Assembly: GCF_030317115.1 (NCBI RefSeq)
Contig: NZ_JASZYF010000003.1
Coordinates: forward strand, 349,878 to 413,877
Direction of reading: 5' to 3'
Source: Variovorax gracilis
GTDB lineage: Bacteria > Pseudomonadota > Gammaproteobacteria > Burkholderiales > Burkholderiaceae_C
DNA length: 64,000 nucleotides
Shown here: positions 55,965 through 63,876 of the stretch, piece after piece
How positions within the stretch are numbered: position 1 is the stretch's first letter
How the letters are laid out: the number at the start of each line of letters is the position of its first letter
Program-made: the position numbers and the translations under genes
The notes under the pieces: generated by a model
The model's database searches: none
The model's input: the letters and a program-made list of their open reading frames with translations, nothing else
Told to the model about the DNA's origin: nothing

Positions 55965-57164
55965 TTACACGCGCTCGAAGATGCCCGCCGCGCCCTGCCC
56001 CATGCCCACGCACATCGTGACCATGCCGTACTTCAGCTTCTTGCGCTGCAGTGCGTGGACCACCGTCGCGGAGCGGATCGCGCCCGTCGCGCCCAGCGGA
56101 TGGCCCAGTGCGATCGCGCCGCCCATCGGATTGACCTTGGCCGGATCGAGACCCAGCGTGTTCATCACCGCAATCGATTGCGCCGCGAAGGCTTCGTTGA
56201 GTTCGATCCAGTCGATGGCGTCCTGCGTCAGCCCCGCATAGCGCAGCGCGGCCGGGATCGCCTCGATCGGGCCGATGCCCATGATGTGCGGCGGCACGCC
56301 CTTGCTGGCAAAGCTCACGAAGCGCGCGAGCGGCTTCAGGTCGTACTGCTTGCAGGCCTTTTCGCTCGCGATGATCAGCGCGCCTGCACCGTCCGAGGTT
56401 TGCGAGCTGTTGCCCGCCGTGACCGAACCGCGGGCCGCGAATACGGTGCGCAGCTTGGCGAGACCTTCGATCGAGGTGTCGGGACGTGCGCCTTCGTCGA
56501 GGCTGACGGTGCGGGTCTTGACGGTCGACTCGCCGGTCGCGAGATCGGGCGTGCGATCCGTGACTTCGATCGGCGTGATCTCGTCGGCAAACTCGCCGGC
56601 CTGTTGCGCGGCCAACGCGCGCTGGTGCGACTGCAGCGCGAAGGCGTCCTGCGCCTCGCGGCTGACCTTCCACTGCTGTGCCACCTTCTCGGCCGTAAGA
56701 CCCATGCCGTAGGCGATGCCCACGTCACCGTCGCGCTCGAAGATCGAAGGCGACAGGGAGGGCGAATTGCCCATCATCGGCACCATGCTCATGCTTTCGA
56801 CACCGGCCGCGATCATCACTTCGGCCTCGCCGACGCGGATGCGATCGGCGGCCATCTGCACCGCCGACAGGCCGGAGGCACAGAAGCGGTTGACGGTGAT
56901 ACCGCCGATGCTGTTGGGCAGGCCCGCCAGCACCGCGCCGATGCGCGCAACATTGAGGCCCTGCTGCGCCTCGGGAATTGCGCAGCCGCAGATGATGTCC
57001 TCGATCACCTTGGGGTCGAGCCCGGGCACCGCCGCGAGCGCCGCCTTCAGCGTGGTCGCGAGCAGGTCATCGGGCCGGTAGTTGCGGAAGTAGCCGCGAT
57101 GCGACTTGCCGATCGGCGTGCGGGTGGCGGAGACGATGTAGGCGTCCTGGATTTGCTTGCTCAT
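55965..57164 (-). CDS. Acetyl-CoA acyltransferase (thiolase, FadA-type)
   Basis: 399 residues. The acyl-accepting Cys is Cys95 in VNRFCASGLSAVQ, the catalytic His is in GHPLGATGAIR and the second Cys in TMCVGMGQGAAGIFE. The N-terminus is MSKQIQDAYIVSATRTPIGKSHRGYFR. It cleaves 3-ketoacyl-CoA at the end of each beta-oxidation round. It lies 11 bases after the FadB-type gene, the usual pair. Confidence 0.96.
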   Translation of the reverse strand: MSKQIQDAYIVSATRTPIGKSHRGYFRNYRPDDLLATTLKAALAAVPGLDPKVIEDIICGCAIPEAQQGLNVARIGAVLAGLPNSIGGITVNRFCASGLSAVQMAADRIRVGEAEVMIAAGVESMSMVPMMGNSPSLSPSIFERDGDVGIAYGMGLTAEKVAQQWKVSREAQDAFALQSHQRALAAQQAGEFADEITPIEVTDRTPDLATGESTVKTRTVSLDEGARPDTSIEGLAKLRTVFAARGSVTAGNSSQTSDGAGALIIASEKACKQYDLKPLARFVSFASKGVPPHIMGIGPIEAIPAALRYAGLTQDAIDWIELNEAFAAQSIAVMNTLGLDPAKVNPMGGAIALGHPLGATGAIRSATVVHALQRKKLKYGMVTMCVGMGQGAAGIFERV

Positions 57165-57175
57165 GATGTCTGTCC

Positions 57176-59575
57176 TTAGTTGCGCACGGGCTTGCCGGTG
57201 CTGAGCATCCCCATGATTCGCTCTTGCGTCTTGGGATGCACGATGAGCGAGCAGAAGGCCTTGCGCTCGAGCGTCATCAGGTATTCCTCGGTCACCAGCG
57301 AGCCGGCATCGACGTCGCCGCCGGTGACGACGCCCGCGATCAGGCTCGCGATGTGAAAGTCGTGGGCACTGATGAAGCCGCCGTCACGCATGTTGACCAG
57401 CTGGCCCTGGATGGTCGCGGCGCCGCTGCGGCCCGCGACCTTGAACTGCCGGCGCAGCGGCGGACGCCATCCGGCGTCGGCCATCGCCTTGGCCTGCTGC
57501 AGCGCGACATAGAGCAGTTCGTCCTTGTTGGGAACGATCACGTCGCTGTCGAGCAGGAAGCCGAGCTTCTTCGATTCCAGCGCACTGGTGCCGACCTTGG
57601 CCATGGCCGCTGCGGTGAAGCCTTCGGTCAGGAAGGGCAGCAGGTCGGTGCCGGTCGATGCGGCCGCGTTTTCGGCGGCGCGGCGAGCGATGTAGGTCAG
57701 GCCGCCCGCACCCGGGATCAGGCCGACGCCGACTTCCACTAGGCCGACATAGCTTTCCATCGCGGCGACACGCCTGGCCGAGTGGATGGCCAGTTCGCAG
57801 CCACCGCCGAGCGCCATGCCGCGCACGGCCGAGACGACCGGCACACTGGCGTAGCGGATCTTGAGCATGACCTTCTGCAGCTCTTCCTCTGCGGCTTCAA
57901 CCGCGCCGATTCCGGCAACGACGAAGGCCGGCAGCATCGCCTGCAGATCGGCGCCGACCGAGAACATCTCGTCGGGCGACCAGATCACCATGGCCTTGTA
58001 GTCCTTCTCGGCCAGCTCGACGCCGGCGGCCAGTGCCTCGGCAACGTCGGGGCTGATGGCGTGCATCTTCGAATGGATGCTCGCGATGAGGACTTCGCCG
58101 TCCAGCGTCCAGAGGCGCACGTCGCCTTCGTCCTGGATGGTCGTGCCGGCGCTGTTCGCATCGGGTGCATTGGCGCCCAGCACGCTCTCGGGGAACAACT
58201 GGCGCTCATGCACCGGCAGGCGGCGCGGGGCGATGAAGGTGTTCTTTGATGCGCTCCAGGAACCTTCGGGCGTGTGCACGCCTCCGGCTTCGGCGACCGG
58301 GCCTTCGAGAGCCCACTTCGGCAGCGGTGCCGTCGACAGCGCCTTGCCGGCATCGATGTCTTCCTGGATCCATTGCGCAACCTGGGTCCAGCCGGCTTCC
58401 TGCCAGAGTTCGAAGGGACCCTGCTTCATGCCGAAGCCCCAGCGCATCGCGAGGTCGATGTCGCGCGCGCTCTCGGCGATGGTTTCGAGGTGCACGGCGG
58501 CGTAGTGGAAGCTATCGCGCAGGATGGCCCACAGGAACTGGCCCTGCGCACCTTCGCTCTCGCGCAGCAGCTTCAAGCGCTGGGCGGCTGGCTTCTTGAG
58601 CATGCGGCCATAGACCTCGTCGGCCTTGTCGCCCGAGGGCACGTACTCGCCCTTGGCAAGGTCGAAGCGCAGGATGTCGCGTCCGGCCTTCTTGAAGAAG
58701 CCGGCCTTGGTCTTCTGGCCCAGGTTGCCGAGTTCCAGCAGCTTGGCGAGCACCGGCGGCGTCGCGAAGTTGGAGTAGAACGGATCGCTCTTCTCGTCGA
58801 GGTTGTCCTGCAGCGTCTTCACGACATGGGCCATCGTGTCGAGGCCCACCACGTCGGCGGTGCGGAACGTGCCCGAACTCGCGCGGCCGAGCTTCTTGCC
58901 CGTGAGGTCGTCCACCACATCAGGCGTCAGGCCGAACTTCTCGACTTCCTTCAGCGTGGCCAGCATTCCGGCGATGCCGACGCGGTTGGCGATGAAGTTG
59001 GGTGTGTCGTGCGCGCGCACCACGCCCTTGCCGAGCGCGCTGGTGACGAAGGTTTCGAGCTGGTCCAGCACTTGAGGCTCGGTGGTCGGCGTGTTGATCA
59101 GCTCGACCAGGAACATGTAGCGCGGCGGATTGAAGAAGTGGATGCCGCAGAAGCGCGGCTTGAGCGCCTCGGGCAGCGCTTCGCTCAGCTTGGTGATCGA
59201 CAGGCCCGAGGTGTTCGAGGCCAGGATGGCGTGCTTGGCGACGTGGGGGGCGATCTTCTTGTAGAGATCGAGCTTCCAGTCCATGCGCTCGGCGATCGCC
59301 TCGATCACGAGGTCGCATTCGCCGAGCTTGGCGAGATCGTCCTCGTAGTTCGCGGCTTCGATCAGGCCCGCGTCGGCCACGTCACCCAGCGGAGCAGGCT
59401 TGAGCTTCTTGAGGTTGTCGATGGCACGCGTGACGATGCCGTTCTTCGACCCTTCCTTGGCGGGCAGGTCGAACAGCACGACCGGCACGCGCACGTTGAC
59501 AAGATGGGCAGCGATCTGCGCGCCCATCACGCCGGCGCCGAGCACGGCGACTTTCTTCACTTGAAATCTGGACAT
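57176..59575 (-). CDS. 3-hydroxyacyl-CoA dehydrogenase/enoyl-CoA hydratase fusion, dehydrogenase first
   Basis: 799 residues from MSRFQVKKVAVLGAGVMGAQIAAHL. The N-terminal part is a 3-hydroxyacyl-CoA dehydrogenase with the NAD loop GAGVMGAQIA, HFFNPPRYMFLVELI (catalytic His and conserved Asn) and two 3HCDH C-terminal domains to about residue 400. The C-terminal crotonase domain (about 470-680) has [16 protein letters not shown] and GLIPGAGGLTYI. The order is the reverse of E. coli FadB and matches Bacillus FadN. It carries out hydration and dehydrogenation of beta-oxidation. Confidence 0.95.
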   Translation of the reverse strand: MSRFQVKKVAVLGAGVMGAQIAAHLVNVRVPVVLFDLPAKEGSKNGIVTRAIDNLKKLKPAPLGDVADAGLIEAANYEDDLAKLGECDLVIEAIAERMDWKLDLYKKIAPHVAKHAILASNTSGLSITKLSEALPEALKPRFCGIHFFNPPRYMFLVELINTPTTEPQVLDQLETFVTSALGKGVVRAHDTPNFIANRVGIAGMLATLKEVEKFGLTPDVVDDLTGKKLGRASSGTFRTADVVGLDTMAHVVKTLQDNLDEKSDPFYSNFATPPVLAKLLELGNLGQKTKAGFFKKAGRDILRFDLAKGEYVPSGDKADEVYGRMLKKPAAQRLKLLRESEGAQGQFLWAILRDSFHYAAVHLETIAESARDIDLAMRWGFGMKQGPFELWQEAGWTQVAQWIQEDIDAGKALSTAPLPKWALEGPVAEAGGVHTPEGSWSASKNTFIAPRRLPVHERQLFPESVLGANAPDANSAGTTIQDEGDVRLWTLDGEVLIASIHSKMHAISPDVAEALAAGVELAEKDYKAMVIWSPDEMFSVGADLQAMLPAFVVAGIGAVEAAEEELQKVMLKIRYASVPVVSAVRGMALGGGCELAIHSARRVAAMESYVGLVEVGVGLIPGAGGLTYIARRAAENAAASTGTDLLPFLTEGFTAAAMAKVGTSALESKKLGFLLDSDVIVPNKDELLYVALQQAKAMADAGWRPPLRRQFKVAGRSGAATIQGQLVNMRDGGFISAHDFHIASLIAGVVTGGDVDAGSLVTEEYLMTLERKAFCSLIVHPKTQERIMGMLSTGKPVRN

Positions 59576-59611
59576 AACTGGGCCTACTAGAGTTCTGATT
59601 GATTCGAAAAA

Positions 59612-59698
59612 CACCGTGCAACCGGGTGCGCCGGGCCACCGGTGTCGCGCCCTTGAGGGGCGAGGCGGCCATACGAAGTGCGCAAGCAACGGGGGAGG
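59612..59698 (-). repeat. Dispersed GC-rich intergenic repeat, copy F
   Basis: On the minus strand CCTCCCCCGTTGCTTGCGCACTTCGTATGGCCGCC and then CGCCCCTCAAGGGCGCGACACCGG, the common order with a weakened hairpin (GCCCCTCAAGGGCG). It lies inside the fatty-acid cluster between the DUF2147 gene and the FadB-type gene. Confidence 0.7.
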
Positions 59699-59699
59699 T

Positions 59700-60134
59700 T
59701 CATGGAACACGGTTCCAGGTTTGGGTGCGCCAGAACGGACCGAGGTAGCCGCGCACCTCGAGTTTCTTGCCGCCATCGATGGGCGTGAAGCTCGCGCGGT
59801 ATTCCTTGCCGTTCTCGGGGTCGAGGATCTTTCCGCCTTCCCAGACGTCCTTGCCCTCGGCCTTCTTGCCGCCCCGGATGATTTCCAGGCCGGCAATGGG
59901 CTTGCCCTTGCGGTCGTCGGTGCACTCCTCGCACACGGCGTCGGGCTTCGCGTCCTTCCGGAGCGTCTTTTCGATGCGGCCTTGCAATGCACCGCCCGGT
60001 TCACCGATGCGAATCTCGGCCTTGGCCTCGCCGGTCTTGTCATCGACGCTGCGCCAGAGCCCCACGGGACTCATCTGCGCGGTGGCCGACACGGCACCGG
60101 CGGCGAGGACGACGGCTGCGAAGAGCGCTTTCAT
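59700..60134 (-). CDS. Exported DUF2147-domain protein
   Basis: 144 residues with signal peptide MKALFAAVVLAAGAVSATAQ. The mature part is a single DUF2147 domain: GLWRSVDDKTGEAKAEIRIGE, KPIAGLEIIRGGKKAEGKDVWEGGKILDPENGKEYRA (in pieces) and KLEVRGYLGPFWRTQTWNRV. The domain is lipocalin-like and of unknown function. A periplasmic protein inside a cytoplasmic beta-oxidation operon is unusual. It starts 5 bases after the acyl-CoA dehydrogenase stop. Confidence 0.93.
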   Translation of the reverse strand: MKALFAAVVLAAGAVSATAQMSPVGLWRSVDDKTGEAKAEIRIGEPGGALQGRIEKTLRKDAKPDAVCEECTDDRKGKPIAGLEIIRGGKKAEGKDVWEGGKILDPENGKEYRASFTPIDGGKKLEVRGYLGPFWRTQTWNRVP

Positions 60135-60139
60135 GGCGT

Positions 60140-61936
60140 TCAGGCCAGTGCGGCGTCGGTGTTCATCAGCGGCGCGCTGCCGGCCCGTGCGGTGCGCATC
60201 AGCGTCGCGGTCTCCGGGAACAGCTTGGCAAAGTAGAAGCGCGCGGTCTGCAGCTTGGCCTGGTAGAACGGATCTGCATTGCCGGCAGCGATCTCGCGCA
60301 GCGCGGCGCGCGCCATCAGCGCGAACATGTAGCCGAACACGAAGTGGCCTGCGACGCGCAGGTAGTCCACCGCGGCGGCGCCGACTTCGTCCGGATTCTG
60401 GAAGCCCTTGAAGCCGATCTCGGTCGTGAACTTCGTGAGCTGGTCGCCCAGCACGGCGACGGGCGTGATGAATTCGCTCATCTTCTCGTTGACGCCTTCT
60501 TCCTCGACCAGCTTGCCGACGAGCTTGCCGAACTTCTTCAGCGTCGCACCGTTGTTGCCCAGCACCTTGCGGCCCAGCAGGTCCAGCGACTGGATGGTGT
60601 TGGTACCTTCATAGATCATGTTGATGCGGTTGTCGCGCACGAACTGCTCCATGCCCCATTCCTTGATGAAGCCGTGGCCACCGAAGACCTGCATGCAGGC
60701 GTTGGTCGCGATGTGGCCGTTGTCGGTGATGAAGGCCTTCACGATCGGCGTCAGCAGCGCGACGATTTCGCCGGCGTCCCTGCGCACCTTCTCGTCGGGA
60801 TGGTGATGCTCCTTGTCGAGCAGCAGGGTGCAGTAGATCGCCAGCGCGCGGCCGCCTTCGGCGTAGGCCTTGGCGGTCATCAGCATCTTGCGCACGTCGG
60901 GGTGCACGATGATCGGATCGGCGTCCTTGTCCTTGGCCTTCACGCCGGAGAGCGAGCGCATCTGGATGCGGTCCTTGGCGTAGGCGAGCGCATTCTGGAA
61001 AGCCACTTCGGTCAGGCCCAGCGACTGGTTGCCGACGCCCAGGCGGGCGGCGTTCATCATCACGAACATCGCGGCGAGGCCCTTGTTGGGCTGGCCGACC
61101 AGCGTGCCGGTGGCGCCTTCGAGCACCATCTGCGCGGTGGCGTTGCCGTGGATGCCCATCTTGTGCTCCAGGCCGCCGCAGTAGATGCCGTTGCGGCTGC
61201 CGAGCGAACCGTCGGCCTTGACGTTGAACTTCGGCACCACGAAGAGGCTGATGCCCTTGCTGCCCTTGGGCGCGTCCGGCAGGCGGGCGAGCACCAGGTG
61301 GATGATGTTGGCAGCCATGTCGTGTTCACCGGCCGAGATGAAGATCTTGTTGCCCGTGAGCTTGTAGGTGCCATCGGCCTGCGGTTCGGCCTTGGTGCGC
61401 AGCATGCCGAGGTCGGTGCCGCAATGGGGTTCGGTCAGGCACATCGTGCCGGTCCATTCGCCGCTCGTGAGCTTGGGCAGGTAGGTCTTCTTCTGCTCGT
61501 CGGTGCCGTGCGCGGCGAGGGCCTCGTAGGCGCCGTGCGAGAGGCCCGGGTACATCGTCCACGCCTGGTTGGCCGAGTTGAGCATCTCGTAGAAACACTG
61601 GTTCACGACGAAAGGCAAGCCCTGGCCGCCGTAGGCAGGATCGCACGACAGCGCCGCCCAGCCGCCTTCGACGTACTGCGCATAGGCGTCCTTGAAGCCC
61701 TTGGGGGTCTTGACCTCGTGCGTGCTCTTGTCGAGCACGCAACCTTCTTCGTCACCACCGATGTTCAGCGGGAAGGTCACCTCGGAAGCGAACTTGCCGC
61801 CCTCTTCCAGTACCGCATTGATGGTCTCGGCATCCACCTCTGCATGCTTGGGAAGCGCCTTGAGCTCTTCGGTGACGTTCAGCACCTCGTGCATGACAAA
61901 CTGCATGTCGCGAAGAGGAGGGGTGTAGGCGGGCAT
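60140..61936 (-). CDS. Acyl-CoA dehydrogenase, DmdC-like group
   Basis: 598 residues. The FAD/acyl-CoA fold signatures are TGTMCLTEPHCGTDLGMLRTKA, KIFISAGEHD and the flavin/helix region VFGGHGFIKEWGMEQFVRDNRINMIYEGTNTIQSLDL, where the catalytic Glu lies in IYEGTN. The extra N- and C-terminal parts and the length place it in the large group that includes 3-methylmercaptopropionyl-CoA dehydrogenase (DmdC) and FadE5-like enzymes; the chain-length preference is unknown. It is the second gene of the operon, 66 bases after tetR. Confidence 0.95.
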   Translation of the reverse strand: MPAYTPPLRDMQFVMHEVLNVTEELKALPKHAEVDAETINAVLEEGGKFASEVTFPLNIGGDEEGCVLDKSTHEVKTPKGFKDAYAQYVEGGWAALSCDPAYGGQGLPFVVNQCFYEMLNSANQAWTMYPGLSHGAYEALAAHGTDEQKKTYLPKLTSGEWTGTMCLTEPHCGTDLGMLRTKAEPQADGTYKLTGNKIFISAGEHDMAANIIHLVLARLPDAPKGSKGISLFVVPKFNVKADGSLGSRNGIYCGGLEHKMGIHGNATAQMVLEGATGTLVGQPNKGLAAMFVMMNAARLGVGNQSLGLTEVAFQNALAYAKDRIQMRSLSGVKAKDKDADPIIVHPDVRKMLMTAKAYAEGGRALAIYCTLLLDKEHHHPDEKVRRDAGEIVALLTPIVKAFITDNGHIATNACMQVFGGHGFIKEWGMEQFVRDNRINMIYEGTNTIQSLDLLGRKVLGNNGATLKKFGKLVGKLVEEEGVNEKMSEFITPVAVLGDQLTKFTTEIGFKGFQNPDEVGAAAVDYLRVAGHFVFGYMFALMARAALREIAAGNADPFYQAKLQTARFYFAKLFPETATLMRTARAGSAPLMNTDAALA

Positions 61937-62002
61937 GTGCGGATCTCCGGGGAAGAAAAGTTTGAAGAGGAAAAATGAAAAAGGGGCGCGGGGGCCGCGC
62001 GC

Positions 62003-62692
62003 TCAGCGCACGGTCTTGAGCCGGCGGCGCGCCGGAGCGGCGCTCGCGGTAGCGGCCGGCGCGTCAGGCGATGCACAGCGCGCAAGGATGTTGTCGAAGC
62101 CAGCGTTGGCGCGCGCCAGCGAATCGGGCGAGCGCAGGAATCGCGCCTCGTAGTGGAGCGCCAGGATCAGGGCGTGGATCTCGAAGGCGATCTGCTTCTC
62201 GTCGGCGTCGGCACGCAGGTGGCCTTCTGACTTGGCCTGTACGACGGCGCGGTACATCGCCGCGAGCCAGGTGTTGACGGAATCTGCCAGCGCATCGCGC
62301 ACCGGGCCGGGCCGATCGTCGAACTCGACGGCACCACTGATGTAGATGCAGCCAGAATCGATTTCAGCCGAAGTGCGCTTCATCCAGTTCGCGAACATGG
62401 CGCGCAGACGCGGCAGGCCGCGCTCGGCTTCGAGCGCGGGGTAGAACACTTCCTGCTCGAAACGCGTGTGGTACTCGCGCACCACCGAGATCTGAAGTTC
62501 CTCGCGCGAGCCGAAATGGGCGAACACGCCGGACTTGCTCATCTGCGTGACTTCGGCCAGCGCGCCGATCGACAGGCCTTCCAGGCCAATCTGGGCGGCG
62601 AGGTTCAGCGCCGCGTCAATGATGACGGCCTTCGTCTGCTGGCCCTTCTGGGGCGCACGGGCTGTCTTGGCGGAGGCGACGGTGTCGGACAT
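62003..62692 (-). CDS. TetR-family regulator of the fatty-acid cluster
   Basis: 229 residues. The helix-turn-helix is in IIDAALNLAAQIGLEGLSIGALAEVTQMSKSGVFAHFGSREELQISVV (about 25-75). The C-terminal ligand domain has the short, hydrophobic GCIYISGAVEFDDRPGPVRDALADSV. It precedes the acyl-CoA dehydrogenase gene on the same strand and a perfect palindrome lies just before its start, so it probably represses its own cluster and is released by an acyl-CoA. Confidence 0.94.
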   Translation of the reverse strand: MSDTVASAKTARAPQKGQQTKAVIIDAALNLAAQIGLEGLSIGALAEVTQMSKSGVFAHFGSREELQISVVREYHTRFEQEVFYPALEAERGLPRLRAMFANWMKRTSAEIDSGCIYISGAVEFDDRPGPVRDALADSVNTWLAAMYRAVVQAKSEGHLRADADEKQIAFEIHALILALHYEARFLRSPDSLARANAGFDNILARCASPDAPAATASAAPARRRLKTVR

Positions 62693-62713
62693 CGAGAGAG
62701 TTGAAAATAAAAC

Positions 62714-62725
62714 GAACGATCGTTC
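62714..62725. promoter_or_regulatory. Palindromic operator, probable TetR site
   Basis: GAACGATCGTTC is a perfect 12-base palindrome, of the GAACG-n2-CGTTC type used by many TetR-family repressors. It lies 22 bases before the tetR start, where it would overlap the promoter and let the regulator control itself and the operon. Confidence 0.72.
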
Positions 62726-62756
62726 TATTTTGCAGCAGTTTCGGAGCTTCCGAAAG

Positions 62757-62786
62757 AAAAAAGACCTACAAAACTTGCAGGTCTTT
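62757..62786 (-). terminator. Rho-independent terminator after the tandem lipoprotein genes
   Basis: On the minus strand AAAGACCT, an 11-base loop and AGGTCTTT followed by further Ts (GGTCTTTTTTC). It lies about 57 bases after the 62843 stop and ends the lipoprotein operon ahead of the tetR promoter. Confidence 0.8.
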
Positions 62787-62842
62787 CTTTGAAGACGCCA
62801 GATGCACGATTACGGCCTGAGGGACGGCTCAGGCGCCGACTC

Positions 62843-63364
62843 CTAATGCAACGTTCCCCAACGGAAGACGGACGGTTCCGCCGTCGCCCATTTCCACCCG
62901 TTCGCGCCATGGCAGGCTGTCGTGACGAAGCGGACCGGCGACGGAGTGGTCGGCTCGGCGTCAATGTCTTCGACGGAGAATGCAGCCTCCTTGCAGGCGG
63001 CCAATGGCGTTGTGAATTCGCGCACCACGGTCACCTCGCCCTGTTTGTTCCCATAGGGCACAGGATGGCGCACCTCCCATGGCAGACGCTCGCCGACGGC
63101 CATCTGGCCCACCATCGCAGCGATGCGATCCTGTTCTTCGCGGCTCAGATAGCGCATCGCAGCCTTGACCGATTCATCGACTCCGGCCTGTACGCCGATC
63201 CCGATCGCCACGCCCACTGCCGGATTGGAAGTAGCGGCACCGGATGCGAGGCCCGCGACCGCACCCGTGAGGCCGCCTGCGGCGCCGCAAGCCGTCAGTG
63301 CAGCCACGGCAATGAGCGCGGCGAACAGCCTCGGCGTCCTGCCCGACAGATACCGGCATCTCAC
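62843..63364 (-). CDS. Glycine-rich lipoprotein, paralog of the upstream gene
   Basis: About 173 residues from a GTG at 63364 that overlaps the upstream stop (GTGA); a longer frame to 63415 would overlap that gene. A lipoprotein signal ends in VAALTAC (lipobox LTAC). A Gly/Ala-rich segment follows (GGLTGAVAGLASGAATSNPAVGVAIGIGVQAG), then a helical region (YLSREEQDRIAAMVGQMAVGE) and an acidic end with two cysteines. The final WKWATAEPSVFRWGTLH matches the end of the neighbour (WAWASAEPATERWGSLQ), so they are tandem duplicates. I recognise no family. Confidence 0.75.
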   Translation of the reverse strand: MRCRYLSGRTPRLFAALIAVAALTACGAAGGLTGAVAGLASGAATSNPAVGVAIGIGVQAGVDESVKAAMRYLSREEQDRIAAMVGQMAVGERLPWEVRHPVPYGNKQGEVTVVREFTTPLAACKEAAFSVEDIDAEPTTPSPVRFVTTACHGANGWKWATAEPSVFRWGTLH

Positions 63365-63876
63365 TGCAACGAACCCCATCGCTCGGTGGCCGGTTCCGCC
63401 GATGCCCAGGCCCACCGACTGCCGCTGCGGCAGATGGCGGCCACATAGAACTCGCTGGCCGGCAATGCGTCCTTGCCGCTCTGCTCCACCGAGACAACGA
63501 TTTCCTTGCAGTCAAGTTCACCGGAACTGATGATGCGGCTCACCGCCACCCGGCCGGATTGCTCCGGCTCCAGCGGAAGCGAGAGCACGGTCTTCCACGG
63601 CTTGACCTGGCCGACCTTGAGTGGACCGGCCGCCAGCGCGATCTGCTCTTGAACTTCTCCGTGGATCTTGCGCTCGTGATATTGAACGCCGGCCCGGGCA
63701 AGGGCCTGCACCGCGATACCGATGCCGGACGCCACCGCAGCGCTGTCAGTGATGGCACCGGCAATGGCACCACCCGCAATGCCGGCGCCGGCCGAGGCGC
63801 TTTCGGCGATGAGCGAACTGCAGCCGCTCAACATCAACATGGAGGCCAATGCACAGCCTCCCAACCATCTCTTCAT
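63361..63876 (-). CDS. Glycine-rich lipoprotein, first of a tandem pair
   Basis: 171 residues. Signal MKRWLGGCALASMLMLSGCSS with lipobox LSGC. The next segment (GAGIAGGAIAGAITDSAAVASGIGIAVQALARAG) is glycine-zipper-like and could span or pack against a membrane. The rest has two conserved Cys (ELDCKEIVV, VAAICRS) and ends WAWASAEPATERWGSLQ, shared with the downstream gene. Outer-membrane localisation is inferred from the residue after Cys (Ser). Function unknown. A SD-like GAAGAG lies just upstream of the ATG. Confidence 0.78.
   Translation of the reverse strand: MKRWLGGCALASMLMLSGCSSLIAESASAGAGIAGGAIAGAITDSAAVASGIGIAVQALARAGVQYHERKIHGEVQEQIALAAGPLKVGQVKPWKTVLSLPLEPEQSGRVAVSRIISSGELDCKEIVVSVEQSGKDALPASEFYVAAICRSGSRWAWASAEPATERWGSLQ

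Noticed and set aside
59987..61978. 663-codon plus-strand frame opposite the acyl-CoA dehydrogenase
   Set aside because: Antisense shadow with no start signal or family similarity; the minus-strand gene is unmistakable.
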